DNA from: Argentina anserina
Lineage: Eukaryota > Streptophyta > Magnoliopsida > Rosales > Rosaceae
Direction of reading: 5' to 3'
Assembly: GCF_933775445.1 (NCBI RefSeq)
Contig: NC_065873.1
Location: forward strand, 4,278,001-4,342,000
Length of the DNA stretch: 64,000 nucleotides
The translations under genes were made by a program, and so were the position numbers. The notes below the pieces were generated by a model that did not search any database, was not told the DNA's origin, and saw only the letters and a list, made by a program, of their open reading frames with translations. Every line of letters starts with the position of its first letter. Within the stretch, counting starts at the first letter, position 1. Positions 32,546 to 44,838 of the stretch are shown here, in pieces.

Positions 32546-35483
32546 TGTAATAACCCTAAATTTCAATACATTATTTGAATTAATTTGAGTTCTATAAAGA
32601 CATGAATTTCATTTTAAATGAATTTGATTTGTTTGCAAACGTTACGAAACGAAAACGGAAACGTTCCGAGAACGTTTAATAAGAAAACGTTACGTTTCAG
32701 AACGACTTTATCGACTTTTATTTCGTCGCTCGGTTGCTAAACCTTTCTTCACGAAAGTTGTAGAGCTCGTCGTTACGAGTTCGGGGATATGTGACGCGTT
32801 CTAATCGGACGACGTACGTAAAAGTTATTAACGACGGAAGTTAGTTTCCGATTTTGGGAGGGGGTATAAAAGGAAGTTTTTCAGCTAGGGTTCCCATAAT
32901 TGGAAACCCTTTTGTTTCTCTCTCACCCCGCCTCCCTCTTTCTCTCTCTCTCTCTCTCTCGGTTCCCTCTTCCCTCCGAGTCTCTCTCCCTTCTCCTCCG
33001 AGCGTCGCTCCTCACCGCCGGCAGCTGCGACCTCACCACCACGACGCGACCTCCCCACGAGCAAGGCGCGGTCACCAGCGACGCCGTGAGGCTCGGCGTG
33101 ACTCTCGGATGCAAACGCAGGCGGACCGAACCAACCAAGGAACTTCAACGACTTCAATTCGTGTTTTAGGTAAGGGTGTTGGTTAGTTGGATTGCTTGTT
33201 GATGTAATTGTGAATGTTTTGGGGAAGTTTTGAAGTAGATCGGAGAGGGGGAGCGGAGAAGAAGAAGGAGGAGATACCACCGCCTAGAGGCGGCGCGTGA
33301 GGAGGCTAGGGATAGCCTAGGGGTAGTCGGAGGCCGTAGAAAGGTAGAGGAGGAGGAGGGGGAGAGTTTGGGCATGGCGGTGGCGTGACACGCGCCGTTG
33401 GTGGCGTCGGCGAGTGAGCCCCACGCGCCGCCTACCGGCGGGTGGCGCGTGTACCCCACGCGCCGCCACGTGCGGCGGTGTGACAGTGTTTTCCGATAGG
33501 GGTATTTTGGTAATTTACTTAAATGTAAATGTAAATTTTATTTACTACGGTAAATGTAATTAAATTTTACCTTCGGTAAATGTAAATATAAATTACTTTC
33601 AGTAAATGTAAAAACTAATTTGTAAAAGGTAATTAGTAAATTTTATTTACTGAGATTGTATTTACATTTAAATAGTACGTATACGTACAAAAATACGTAT
33701 TAATATTTATACGTACAGAAATACGTATATAATATTTATACGTACAAAAATACGTATTAATATTTATACATACAGAAATACGTATATAATATTTATACGT
33801 ACAGAAATACGTATATAATATTTATACGTACAGAAATACGTATGTAATATTTATACGTACATAAATACGTATATAATATTTATACGTGCAGAAATACGTA
33901 TTAATATTTATACGTACAGAAATACGTATATAATATTTATATGTACAGAAATACGTATTAATATTTATACGTACAGAAATATGTATATAGTATTTATACG
34001 TACAGAAATACGTATATAATATTTATACGTACAGAAATACGTATTAATTGTATATTTGTACAGTAACCGTGAATAGTAACAGTGAACAGTAACACTGAAC
34101 AATAATTTCGTAAAACCAAAAATTGCTGAACAGTAACCGATTATTACTGTTTCGGCATTTAAAGGTTTACGAAACAATTCTAAATTCTTTTCTTAACTTT
34201 TGAAGGTGATCGTTAAATCAAGGAAAGGAATTATCTTCGGGAATTGTGGGATTACGCTCAAGTCAATAAGGTGAGTAAAATCTCACATATTTACGAATCT
34301 ACCCTCGCGGTGATTCAAGATTTTGCAAGAGTATTTAATAATGAATTACAACATGTATACAATTTAGTGGATTACATATATACTGTATAATTGTAATAAG
34401 TACATATATATAATTCATTATATTATATACTGTTATTAATTCATTAGAAATGGTCATTTCGATGACGGAAGTTTGTGTATTGAGCATGTGTGGTGAAATA
34501 TGATATGTATAAGATATAGTGGACTATATATGCGTTGTATAAATGGTAAATAAGTACGGATATATATAGTTTGCTATATAATATACTGTTATGATTTTAT
34601 TGTGATTATATTGAGCATGTGATGTGAATTGTACAATATGATGTGAGATTATTGTACGTGATTTTTAACATTGAGATTGTTAAAATGTGAATTGTCTTCG
34701 GACCTGATTTTTGGTACAATATGATGTGAGATTATTGTACGTGTTTGGCAAGTCGAAACCTAGCCTTTGGCCGGGCGAAAGTTACGATACAGTTAGAGCT
34801 CTAGTCTGTCTGCCTTAGTACTGCATGTGAGGTAACAGGTGGTTATCTGCTCATGGGTACTCAGTTTATTTTGGATGTTGGGTAGCGGGTGGCTATCCAA
34901 TATCAGCGGTGTATTACGAGAGGGGTAACAGATGTGTACCAGCGTTCTTGGTACCCGTATTATAAATGCATTGGGTAACCAGAAGGGTTACTTAATTTTC
35001 TCATGAGCGATTCATTTGTATTTGTTGTTTTGTGATCTTTCGTCTATTTTGATATGCGAATTATATTTTGATTTTATTCATACGAGCTATAAGCTTACCG
35101 GGTTTGTGTTTACAATCCCGGTGCACCAATTCGATGGTGTAGGGGATAATTCCGCAGGTGCTGATTAGTGGAGGTTATGTGACGACTACAGAGGCTCGAA
35201 GTCGTTCGTATCCTACTTGTGGTGAGGTTTTAGCTTGGATTCGTGTGTGAGAATTTGTGTAATTTTATTTGTGAGATTTGTGAGTGATTTGTGAGGATTA
35301 TTACATTTCCATTTTATGTATGAATTATAAATTTAGGTTGTAATAATTGGTTGACTGAGTTGTATTGAAAACTCAGAATCGATCCGCTGTTACACTTTAA
35401 TGATTTCGATTTATTTGAGATTATTTTGTGTTTAACGACTTCAGAATTTTGAGTTTTAAGCTAGAAATTTTGGGGTCGTTACA
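32546..35483 (+). repeat. 3' LTR of element A (2938 bp)
   Basis: Nearly identical to the 5' LTR. It lacks about 53 bp near 35010 (the GGGACAACCAGATGGGCTG segment), has a shorter CT repeat and scattered substitutions. It directly follows a G-rich polypurine tract (TGGGGGGTAGA, 32534-32544). Confidence 0.93.
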
Positions 35484-35488
35484 TATTG

Positions 35489-37410
35489 TACCAAAAATCG
35501 GGTCCGAAGACAATTCACATTTTAACAATCACAATGTTAAAAATCACGTACAATAATCTCATATCATATTGTACAATTCAATCACATGCTCAATATAATC
35601 GTAATGAAATCATAACAGTATATCATATAGCAAGCTATATATATTCGTACTTATTTACCATTTATACAATATATATATATAGTCCACTATATCTTATACA
35701 TGTCATATTTCACAACACATGCTCAATACACAATCTTCCGTCATCAAAATGACCATTTCTAATGAATTAATAACAGTATATAATATAATGAACTATATAT
35801 ATATATATGCACTTATTACCATTATACAGTATATATATATAATCCATTATATTTTATACATGTTGTAATTCATTATTAAATACTCTTGCAAAATCTTGAA
35901 TCACCGCGAGGGTAGATTCGTAAATATGTGAGATTTTACTCACCTTATTGACTTGAGCGTAATACCACAATTCCCGAAGATAATTCCTTTTATCGATTTA
36001 ACGATCACCTTGAAAAGATAATAAAAAAATTTAGAATCGTTTCGTAAACCTTTAAATGCCGAAACAGTAATAATCGGATACTGTTCAGCAATTTTCGGTT
36101 TTACGAAGTTACTGTTTAGGGTTACTGTTCACTGTTACTATTCACGGTTACTGTACAAATATACCATTAATACGTATTTCTGTACGTATAAATATTATAT
36201 ACATATTTTCTGTACGTATAAATATTATATACGTATTTCTGTACGTATATATACTGTTTAATGTAAATACAATCTCAGTAAATAAAATTTACTAATTACC
36301 TTTTATAAATTACTTTTTACATTTACTGAAAGTAATTTATATTTACATTTACCGAAGGTAAAATTTAATTACATTTACCGTAGTAAATAAAATTTAAATT
36401 TACATTTAAGTAAATTACCAAAATACCCCTATCGGAAACACTGTCACACCGCCGCACGTGTTGGCGCGTGGGGTACACGCGCCACCTCCGACAGGCAGCG
36501 CGTGGGGCCCACGCGCCAAGCCCAAAACCGGCGCGTGTGATGTCACCACCACCCCAAAACCCTCCTCCTTTCTCCCCTCTTCCTGTCTCCGGTCCTAGGC
36601 CGCCTCCTACTCCTCCCAAGCCAGTCCACGCGCCGCCTCTAGGCGGCGGTAACTCTCCTTCCACCTCTCTCTCTGATCTCCACCAACAACCTCCCAATCA
36701 TCCAAAAACATCACAACCATGAATCAAATGCCTCCTTACCTAGATCGGAGTCCAAAACGCGTCGGGAATGCTTGAATCGGTGAAGAGCTTCGTGCAGGAG
36801 CTTCCCTCTTCGTTGTGGCTCCTTGGCGGCGGAAGGAGGTACGGCGTGCTAGCGGTGATAGCAGGGGGTCTCGTGATGCCCAGGGGACGGCGGTGAGGCG
36901 CAGCTGCCGTTGGTGAGGAGAGGGAGGGTGCGAGGGAGAGAGAGAGAGAGAGAGAGTTCGGGTCGAGAGGGAGAGGGAGATGGGAGTGAGCTCGGGGTCG
37001 AGAGGGAGAGAGAACTGAGGGAGGCGGGGTGAGAGAGAAATGAAAGGGTTTCCAATTATGGGAACCCTAACTGATAACATTTCCTTTTATACCCCCTCCC
37101 AAAATCGGAAACTAACTTTCGTCGTTAATAACTTTTACGTACGTCGTCCGATTAGAACGCGTCACATATCCACGAACTCGTATCGACGAGCTCTACAACT
37201 TTCGTGAAGGAAGTTTTCGCAACCGAGCGACGAAATAAAAGTCGATAAATTCGTTCGGAAACGTAGCGTTTCCTTATTAAACGTTTTCGGAACGTTTCCG
37301 TTTCCGTTTCGTAACATTTGCAAACAAATAAAATTCATTTAAACTGAAATTCATGTCTTTATAGCACTCAAATTAATTCAAATAATGTACAGAAATTTAG
37401 GGTTATTACA
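35489..37410 (-). repeat. 3' LTR of element B, larger part (rest at 24537-25358)
   Basis: Continues the LTR interrupted at 25358 by element A: the sequence runs CATATTG before A and TACCAAAAATCGGG after it, as it does without a break at 42890 in the other LTR. Combined length is about 2744 bp. It carries about three of the TACGTA-type units (36165-36250). Confidence 0.9.
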
Positions 37411-37450
37411 ATCTACCCCCCTTAAAGGAATTTCTTCCCGAAATTCAAAC

Positions 37451-39789
37451 TCACTCAACAAACAACAGTGGATATCTGGTCATCATGTCTGACTCTAGCT
37501 CCCATGGTGCATCACCCTCGTCGTGGTGACTCCACAATACCTTGACTAGCTCCACATCTTTCCTCCGAAGCTTCTTTGTGGACCTATCCAGGATACGAAC
37601 CGGCTCAACCACAAAGGTGGCATTTTCCTTCACTTTAATGGTGCTATGTTCGATCACATGTGACTCATCTGGTACATACTTCCTCAGCATGGAAATGTGG
37701 AAGACATTGTGAACGCCCGACATGCTAGTAGGCAAGGCTAGCTGATATGCTAGTTCGCCCACCTTCTCAAGTATCTCAAAGGGCCCAACATACCTCGGTG
37801 CCAACTTTCCCTTCTTACCGAATCTCACTACACCCCTCGTAGGTGAAACTTTCAAGAACACATGATCACCAATCTCAAATTCCACATGTCTCCTCTTCAA
37901 GTCCGCATAGCTCTTCTGTTTGCTCTGCGCGGTCCGGATTCTATCTCGAATGATCGAGATCTTCTCAGTGGTTTCCTGAACCACCTCTGGACCCATCAGT
38001 GCCTCATCACCAACTTCGGCCCAGCAGATCGGAGATCGACATGGTCTACCGTAAAGTGCCTCATAAGGTGCCATGCCAATGCTAGAATGGTAACTGTTGT
38101 TGTAGGCAAACTCAATCAATCTCAAATGATCTTCCCAGCTGCCCTTGAAATCCAACACACATGCTCTCAACATGTCTTCCATCACCTGATTCACCCTCTC
38201 TGTCTGTCCATCCGTCTGAGGGTGAAAAGCTGTACTCATATCCAAGGTAGTGCCCATCGCCTTATGTAAACCACCCCAGAACTTCGAAGTGAAACGCGCA
38301 TCTCTATCAGAAACAATAGAAACTGGAGCACCATGCAGTCTCACTACCTCATCCACATATAGCTTCCCAAGCACGTCCACTGAGTACTTCATCGACACTG
38401 GGAGAAAATGAGCCGACTTCGTCAACCGATCGACAATCACCCATATGGCATCGTGACCCTTCTTCGATCGAGGCAATCCGGTCACAAAATCCATGGATAT
38501 CTGCTCCCACTTCCAAAGAGGAATAGTCAGTGGTTTCAACATGCCAGCTGGTCGTTGATGTTCTGCTTTCACTTGCTGACATGTAAGGCACTTCGATACG
38601 AACTCTGCTACATCTTTCTTCATACCGTTCCACCAGAATTGTCTGCATAGGTCCTTGTACATCTTGGTGTTCCCTGGATGAATGGTATAACGTGATCGAT
38701 GTGCCGTACGAAGAACCTCCTCCCGAAGATCATCACAATTTGGGACACACAATCTTGCCCCAAACCCCAACCCTCCATCGGGTCCAACTCTCCACTCAGA
38801 AGGGCACTCATCAAGCGTATCAACTACAAGATCTGCCAACTTAGCTTGTGAGAGTCTATCCTGCGCCTGACCCTGTATGATCCTCGTGATCAATGTGGGT
38901 TGCACCGTGAAACTACCAAGGAAGACCCTTGGTTCTCCTCCCGATTGTACTAAATCAAACTTCGATGCAGTTTCGAGCATGAACCATTCCTGGACCATAA
39001 GTGAGGCCACCACGCCTCTCGGTTTCCTGCTCAAGGCATTGGCCACCACATTTGCCTTCCCCGGGTGGTACTCTAATGTGAAGTCATAGTCCTTGAGGAG
39101 TTCCATCCATCTCCTTTGCCTCATGTTCAGCTCCTTCTGAGAAAACAAGTACTTCAAACTCTTATGATCTGAAAAGAGTTGAAACTTCTCTCCATACAAG
39201 TAATGTCTCCAAATCTTCAGGGCAAACACAACTGCCGCAAGCTCTAGGTCGTGTGTCGGATAATTCTTCTCATGAATCTTCAATTGTCTCGAGCCATAAG
39301 CGACAACTCCTCCATGCTGCATCAACACATAACCCAAACCTTGGAGCGAAGCATCACTGTAAATGACATAGCCACCACCACTAGAAGGAATCGTCAATAC
39401 TGGAGCTGTGGTAAGTCTAGTCTTTAGTTTGCTGAATGCTTCCTCACATGCATCTGTCCACACGAACGGAGTATCTTTCTTGGTCAACTTGGTCAATGAA
39501 GATGCAATACTAGAAAACCCCTCGATAAACCTCCTGTAGTATCCTGCCAAACCGAGGAAACTACGTATCTCTGTAGGGTTCTTTGGACGACTCCAATTCT
39601 TTACTGCCTCTACCTTTGACGGGTCCACTAGTACTCCATCTTTTGAGACAACATGACCAAGGAATTTGACCTCTTCTTTCCAGAACTCACACTTCTCTAG
39701 CTTGGCATACAGTCTCGCCTCCTTCAAGGTCTGCAACACTGTTCTCAGATGCACCACATGTTCTTCTTGTGTCTTGGAGTATATCAGAA
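37451..39789 (-). pseudogene. pol of element B: RT end, RNase H, integrase, chromodomain-like end
   Basis: An open frame of 768 codons (first Met at 39757). It holds the RT thumb ([20 protein letters not shown]), RNase H ([24 protein letters not shown]), the integrase zinc finger ([26 protein letters not shown]), the DDE core ([42 protein letters not shown]) and a C-terminal [10 protein letters not shown] region followed by a chromodomain-like end ([19 protein letters not shown]). This part looks intact, but the RT it belongs to is destroyed upstream, so it is scored as a pseudogene. Confidence 0.92.
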
Positions 39790-39991
39790 TCTCTAAGATT
39801 GATTTGAGATCCGGTTATCATCAACTCAGAGTGAAGGAAGAATATATATCGAAGACAGCCTTCAGGACCCGGTATGGACATTATGAGTTTGTCGTAATGC
39901 CATTTGGTCTAACGAATGCACCAGCTGTCTTCATGAGTTTGATGAACCAAGTATTTAGTCCGTACTTGGATGAGTTTGTTGTGGTGTTTGT
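39790..39991 (+). pseudogene. inverted reverse transcriptase fragment inside element B
   Basis: About 200 bp in the + direction, while all the rest of B reads minus. It encodes the RT core segment [17 protein letters not shown], then ...[18 protein letters not shown]... to EFVVVFV, just before the catalytic DD pair. The DD-containing part (ILIYSK...) follows in the normal minus direction at 39789 and lower. Thus one piece of RT was inverted, and about 390 bp before it (from the protease end to the RT start) are missing. Confidence 0.88.
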
Positions 39992-40221
39992 TATATACAC
40001 TAACCAGGATTAATTGCTGCATCAATCTGAATGCCCAACAAATCAGATGACCCATGAGCATATGAGGTAACCTGAAGATATAAATTGCAAGAAACTTAGT
40101 ACCTATCAGCAAGATGACATAATTAACATACAGTGATTACCAGGGATAAAGTACTATCAGCAAGCAAAACATCATACAAGTCCACTAAGGTAGGGAGAAC
40201 CAAACCTCTATACGCGATACA
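39992..40221 (-). other. captured host DNA: DEG/HtrA protease gene fragment with intron
   Basis: About 230 bp with no match to element A. On the minus strand it reads as a plant DEG protease gene: the end of one exon (GTTGTATCGCGTATAGAG, encoding VVSRIE; ends 40206), an intron with GT donor and TTCAG acceptor (40072-40205), a 67-bp exon (40005-40071) encoding VTSYAHG, then [16 protein letters not shown], and the next donor (GTTAGT). [10 protein letters not shown] precedes the GNSGGP active-site serine motif in DEG/HtrA proteases, which lies in the next exon and is absent here. It looks DEG2-like by memory. The intron shows it was copied from genomic DNA, not mRNA. Confidence 0.8.
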
Positions 40222-40679
40222 ACTTTCTGATCCACTGACTCCACATGTGCCAAAACTCCTGATCTCATGGCGTTATCAGACTTGAGACAACGATAACGAA
40301 ACACTGGCTCTCCGAGTCTATGAAATGACACTACCATGTCAAAACAATCAATCACAGCATGCTGTGGTCTCAACCAATCAATCCCCAAGATCACATCATA
40401 AGTGTGGTCCGGAATCACAATCAACGAAGCAGAGAACTCTCTACTTCCAATCCAAATAGGATAAGCTTTGCAGATTGTCTCTAACTCAAGTGACACTCCA
40501 AGGGGTGAAGTGACACATAAGGCGTCCCCAAGAGGTGTAGGAATCAATCCTAGCATCTCTACTACCGAACTAGCAATGAAAGAATGCGATGCTCCCGTAT
40601 CAAACAATACTCTAGCAAGGTAGTCAAACAGTGATAATGTACCTTCCACTCCTGTGTCTCGCTGACCCACTGCGAACAC
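40222..40679 (-). pseudogene. protease region of element B, broken at its 3' side
   Basis: Contains the retroviral-type aspartic protease active site ([19 protein letters not shown]) and the following strand region ([17 protein letters not shown]). At 40222 the element sequence stops and host DNA begins, where the sister element A continues into reverse transcriptase. Confidence 0.85.
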
Positions 40680-40727
40680 TCTAGCTTGGCCCGCTGGTAG
40701 CTGTCTCTGCAGCCGTTCCTGCCTACC

Positions 40728-41801
40728 CTAAAGTGATCGGGTACAATCTCGAGCTATGTGTCCCACTTGCCCGCACCGGTGGCAGCCTGCTCTCTTCGGT
40801 TTCGGACATGCTGAGGCGTAATGTCTCATCTCGTTGCAGCCATAACACCTCACCGCTGCCAATGAGCTGACTGGTGCTCCCCTGATAGCTAGGCGTGGTG
40901 CCCTTGTCGGGGCCTGATAGTGGGGTCTTGGCCTCTTCCATGACCTATCCTTCGGCCCTGAGTGCTCGCTGCCTGTATAGATTGCCTTGCCTTTTCCCTT
41001 TGCATCTCTGTTCCCCACATCACCTGCTTGAGTCTTCTCTGCTTGCTCCAAGCTCATAGCACTCTCAAATATCTGCTCCCTTGTAGTCAAGCAAAGGACC
41101 GATATCATGGTCTTGTACTCTTGTTTCAGCCCACGTAGATACTTCTGAGCCAAAGAGGTCGCAATCATAGGCCTGACATACCGGTACAGCTGCGAAAATC
41201 GAGCATCATACTCTCTAACGGTCATGTCTCCCTGGACCAGTGCCAGAAACTCAAGCTACATGTTCTCCTGTACGGAGGCTGGAAAGTACTTCTCTTGAAA
41301 AAGAGCAGTGAAACCCTCCCATGTCAATGTAGCCACATCCACTGTCTGTCTCATGCTCTTCCACCAGTCTAGAGCATCATCTCTTAGAAAGAAAGTAGCT
41401 ATCTTTCTCTTCTCAATCGCTGTGCACTCTATCATCTCAAAATATGTCTCCATGCCCTCGATCCAATGGTCAGCTACCATATGATCTAGTCCACCATGAA
41501 AAGTAGGTGCTGACAGTGCACTGATGTCCTTGATCAGCTTCAACACTCGTCCATCATCTCTAACCGCAGCAGCAGGCTCAACCTGCTCTTCCTATGGAGC
41601 GGCCTCCTCATAAAGGTTTTCCACGTTGCGGACTCGGCCTGTGGTCCTACCTCGACCTCGGCCTACCTGCTCTTCCTGTGGAGCAGCCTCCTCATAAAGG
41701 TTTTCCACGTTGCGGACTCGACCTGTGGTCCTACCTCGACCTCGGCCTCTCGCCCGTCCTCGGCCCTGTCCTCGGCCCTTATCAGAGTTCATCACCTTCA
41801 A
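40728..41801 (-). pseudogene. gag of element B (several stops)
   Basis: Starts with an Arg/Gly-rich region (KGRGQGRGRARGRGRG) and two copies of a 28-residue repeat containing TTGRVRNVENLYEEAAPQ. The Gag domain follows (SALSAPTFHGGLDHMVADHW, DDALDWWKSMRQTV, REYDARFSQLYRYVRP), then two CX2CX4HX4C zinc knuckles (CYGCNEMRHYASAC, CHRCGQVGHIARDC). In-frame stops interrupt it after the repeats (about 41593), after the Gag core (about 41256) and after the knuckles (about 40728). Not functional. Confidence 0.9.
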
Positions 41802-42063
41802 AAACGATACACTCAGTCAATACTCAAGTAATCTCGAACTCAGCCAAAACAGATCCAAAGATATTAACATGACATTCCAAAATCAGATAAATCATCGAAG
41901 TATCATCACGATACTCCCTAGAGGACCAAACCGTAAAGTATGGCTCCTAAAACACTCTCGCTTACCCGACGACATATCTATACCGAGGAGCATGTGATGG
42001 GAGCCCGCCTGCAGTCGGATCATCGCTCCCGGATGGTATTGATAATCGCCAAATATGCACTTA

Positions 42064-42078
42064 GGCTCTGATACCAAC
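42064..42078 (-). promoter_or_regulatory. primer binding site of element B
   Basis: On the minus strand GTTGGTATCAGAGCC directly follows the 5' LTR. TGGTATCAGAGC is complementary to the 3' end of plant initiator tRNA-Met, the usual primer for this group. Confidence 0.85.
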
Positions 42079-44353
42079 TGTAACGACCCCAAAATTTCGA
42101 GCTTAAAAACTCAAAATTCTAAAGTCGTTAAATACAAAATAATCTCAAATAAATCGAAATCATTAAAGTGTAACAGCGGATCAATTCTGAGTTCTCAATA
42201 CAACTCAGACAACCAATTATTACAACCCAAATTTATAATCCATACACAAAATGGAAATGTAATAATCCTCACAAATCTCACGAATGAAATTACACAAATT
42301 CTCACACACAAATCCACGCTAAAACCTCACCACAAGTAGGATACGAACGACTTCGAGCCTCTGTAGTCGTCACTCAACCTCCACTAATCAGCACCTGCGG
42401 AATTATCCCCTACACCATCGAATTGGTGCACTGGGATTGTAAACACAAACCCGGTAAGCTTATAGCTCGTATGAGTAAAATCAAAATATAATTCGCATAT
42501 CAAAATATACGAAAGATCACAAATCAAACAAATATAAATGCCCTCATGAGTCAATGGACAGCCCATCTGGTTGTCCCAAAGAAATATGAAATGAAATGCT
42601 CATGAGAAAATTAAGTAACCCTTCTGGTTACCCAATGCATTTATAATACGGGTACCAAGAACGCTGGTACACATCTGTTACCCCTCTCGTAATACACCAC
42701 TGATATTGGATAGCCACCCGCTACCCAACATCCAAAATAAACTGAGTACCCATGAGCAGATAACCACCCGTTACCTCACATGCAGTACTAAGGCAGACAG
42801 ACTAGAGCTCTAACTATATCGTAACTTTCGCCCGGCCAAAGGCTAGGTTTCGACTTGCCAAACACGTACAATAATCTCACATCATATTGTACCAAAAATC
42901 GGGTCCGAAGACAATTCACATTTTAACAATCACAATGTTAAAAATCACGTACAATAATCTCACATCATATTGTACAATTCAATCACATGCTCAATATAAT
43001 CGTAATGAAATCATAACAGTATATCATATAGCAAGCTATATATATTCGTACTTATTTACCATTTATACAATATATATATAGTCCACTATATCTTATACAT
43101 GTCATATTTCACCACACATGCTCAATACACAAACTTCCGTCATCGAAATGACCATTTCTAATGAATTAATAACAGTATATAATATAATGAATTATATATA
43201 TACATGTACTTATTACCATTATACAGTATATATGTAATCCACTAAATTGTATACATGTTGTAATTCATTATTAAATACTCTTGCAAAATCTTGAATCACC
43301 GCGAGGGTAGATTCGTAAATATGTGAGATTTTACTCACCTTATTGACTTGAGCGTAATTCCACAATTCCCGAAGATAATTCCTTTCTTCGATTTAACGAT
43401 CACCTTGAAAAGATAAGAAAAGAATTTAGAATCGTTTCGTAAACCTTTAAATGCCGAAACAGTAATAATCGGATACTGTTCAGCAATTTTTGGTTTTACG
43501 AAGTTACTGTTCAGGGTTACTGTTCACTGTTACTATTCACGGTTACTGTACAAATATACAATTAATACGTATTTCTGTACGTATAAATATTATATACGTA
43601 TTTCTGTACGTATAAATATTATATACGTATTTCTGTACGTATAAATATTATATACGTATTTCTGTACGTATATATACTGTTTAATGTAAATACAATCTCA
43701 GTAAATAAAATTTACTAATTACCTTTTACAAATTACTTTTTACATTTACTGAAAGTAATTTATATTTACATTTACCGAAGGTAAAATTTAATTTCATTTA
43801 CCGTAGTAAATAAAATTTACATTTACATTTAAGTAAATTACCAAAATACCCCTATCGGAAACACTGTCACACCGCCGCACGTGGCGGGGCGTGGGGTACA
43901 CGCGCCACCTCCGACAGGCAGCGCGTGGGGCCCACGCGCCAAGCCCAAAACCGGCGCGTGTGATGTCACCACCACCCCAAAACCCTCCTCCTTTCTCCCC
44001 TCTTCCTCTCTCTGGTCCTAGGCCGCCTCCTACTCCTCCCAAGCTCCTCCACGTGCCGCCTCTAGGCGGCGGTAACTCTCCTTCCACCTCTCTCCGATCT
44101 CCACCAACAACCTCCCAATTCATCCAAAAACATCACAACCATGAATCAAATGCCTCCTTACCTAGATCGGAGTCCAAAACGCGTCGGGAATGCTTGAATC
44201 GGTGAAGAGCTTCGTGCAGGAGCTTCCCTCTTCGTTGTGGCTCCTTGGCGGCGGAAAGAGGCACGGCGTGCTAGCGGTGGTAGCAGGGGGTCTCGTGATG
44301 CCCAGGGGACGGCGGTGAGGCGCAGCTGCCGTCGGTGAGGAGAGGGAGGGTGC

Positions 44354-44384
<31 letters not shown>

Positions 44385-44838
44385 TTCGGGTCGAGAGGGA
44401 GAGGGAGATGGGAGTGAGCTCGGGGTCGAGAGGGAGAGAGAACTGAGGGAGGCGGGGTGAGAGAGAAATGAAAGGGTTTCCAATTATGGGAACCCTAACT
44501 GATAACATTTCCTTTTATACCCCCTCCCAAAATCGGAAACTAACTTTCGTCGTTAATAACTTTTACGTACGTCGTCCGATTAGAACGCGTCACATATCCA
44601 CGAACTCGTATCGACGAGCTCTACAACTTTCGTGAAGGAAGTTTTCGCAACCGAGCGACGAAATAAAAGTCGATAAATTCGTTCGGAAACGTAACGTTTT
44701 CTTATTAAACGTTCTCGGAACGTTTCCGTTTCCGTTTCGTAACGTTTGCAAACAAATCAAATTCATTTAAACTGAAATTCATGTCTTTATAGCACTCAAA
44801 TTAATTCAAATAATGTACTGAAATTTAGGGTTATTACA
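42079..44838 (-). repeat. 5' LTR of element B (2760 bp)
   Basis: On the minus strand it runs from TGTAATAACCC to GGGGTCGTTACA, next to the primer site. It holds a TATA motif (GGTATAAAAGG-type, about 44515 on +), a CT-rich leader, a GC-rich block, about four TACGTACAGAAATACGTAT units (43565-43680), and AT-rich U5. The matching 3' LTR differs by scattered substitutions and small indels. Confidence 0.9.

Larger units (their letters stand above)
25359..35483 (+). mobile_element. element A: Tekay/Del-like Ty3-gypsy, innermost layer
   Basis: A plus-strand element of the same family as B, inserted in B's 3' LTR with a perfect TSD, TATTG (25354-25358 and 35484-35488). 5' LTR 25359-28354, internal 28355-32545, 3' LTR 32546-35483. 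Its coding region has one stop in gag, a loss of about 73 bp at the protease/RT junction (30000), a one-base loss in RNase H (31533), and loss of about 640 bp covering the integrase end (32536). It is therefore dead, although its LTRs are still very alike. Confidence 0.95.
24537..44838 (-). mobile_element. element B: Tekay/Del-like Ty3-gypsy, full length, host of A
   Basis: A minus-strand element with both LTRs, tRNA-Met primer site, gag and pol. A perfect TSD, AGATG, flanks it (24532-24536 and 44839-44843) inside solo LTR C. 5' LTR 42079-44838; internal part 37411-42078; 3' LTR 24537-25358 plus 35489-37410, interrupted by A. Gag and protease hold several stops, and RT is rearranged (inversion plus host DNA), so B cannot move by itself. 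RNase H, integrase and the chromodomain-like end remain in one ORF of 768 codons. Long LTRs and the C-terminal [19 protein letters not shown] motif point to the Tekay/Del clade. Confidence 0.93.
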
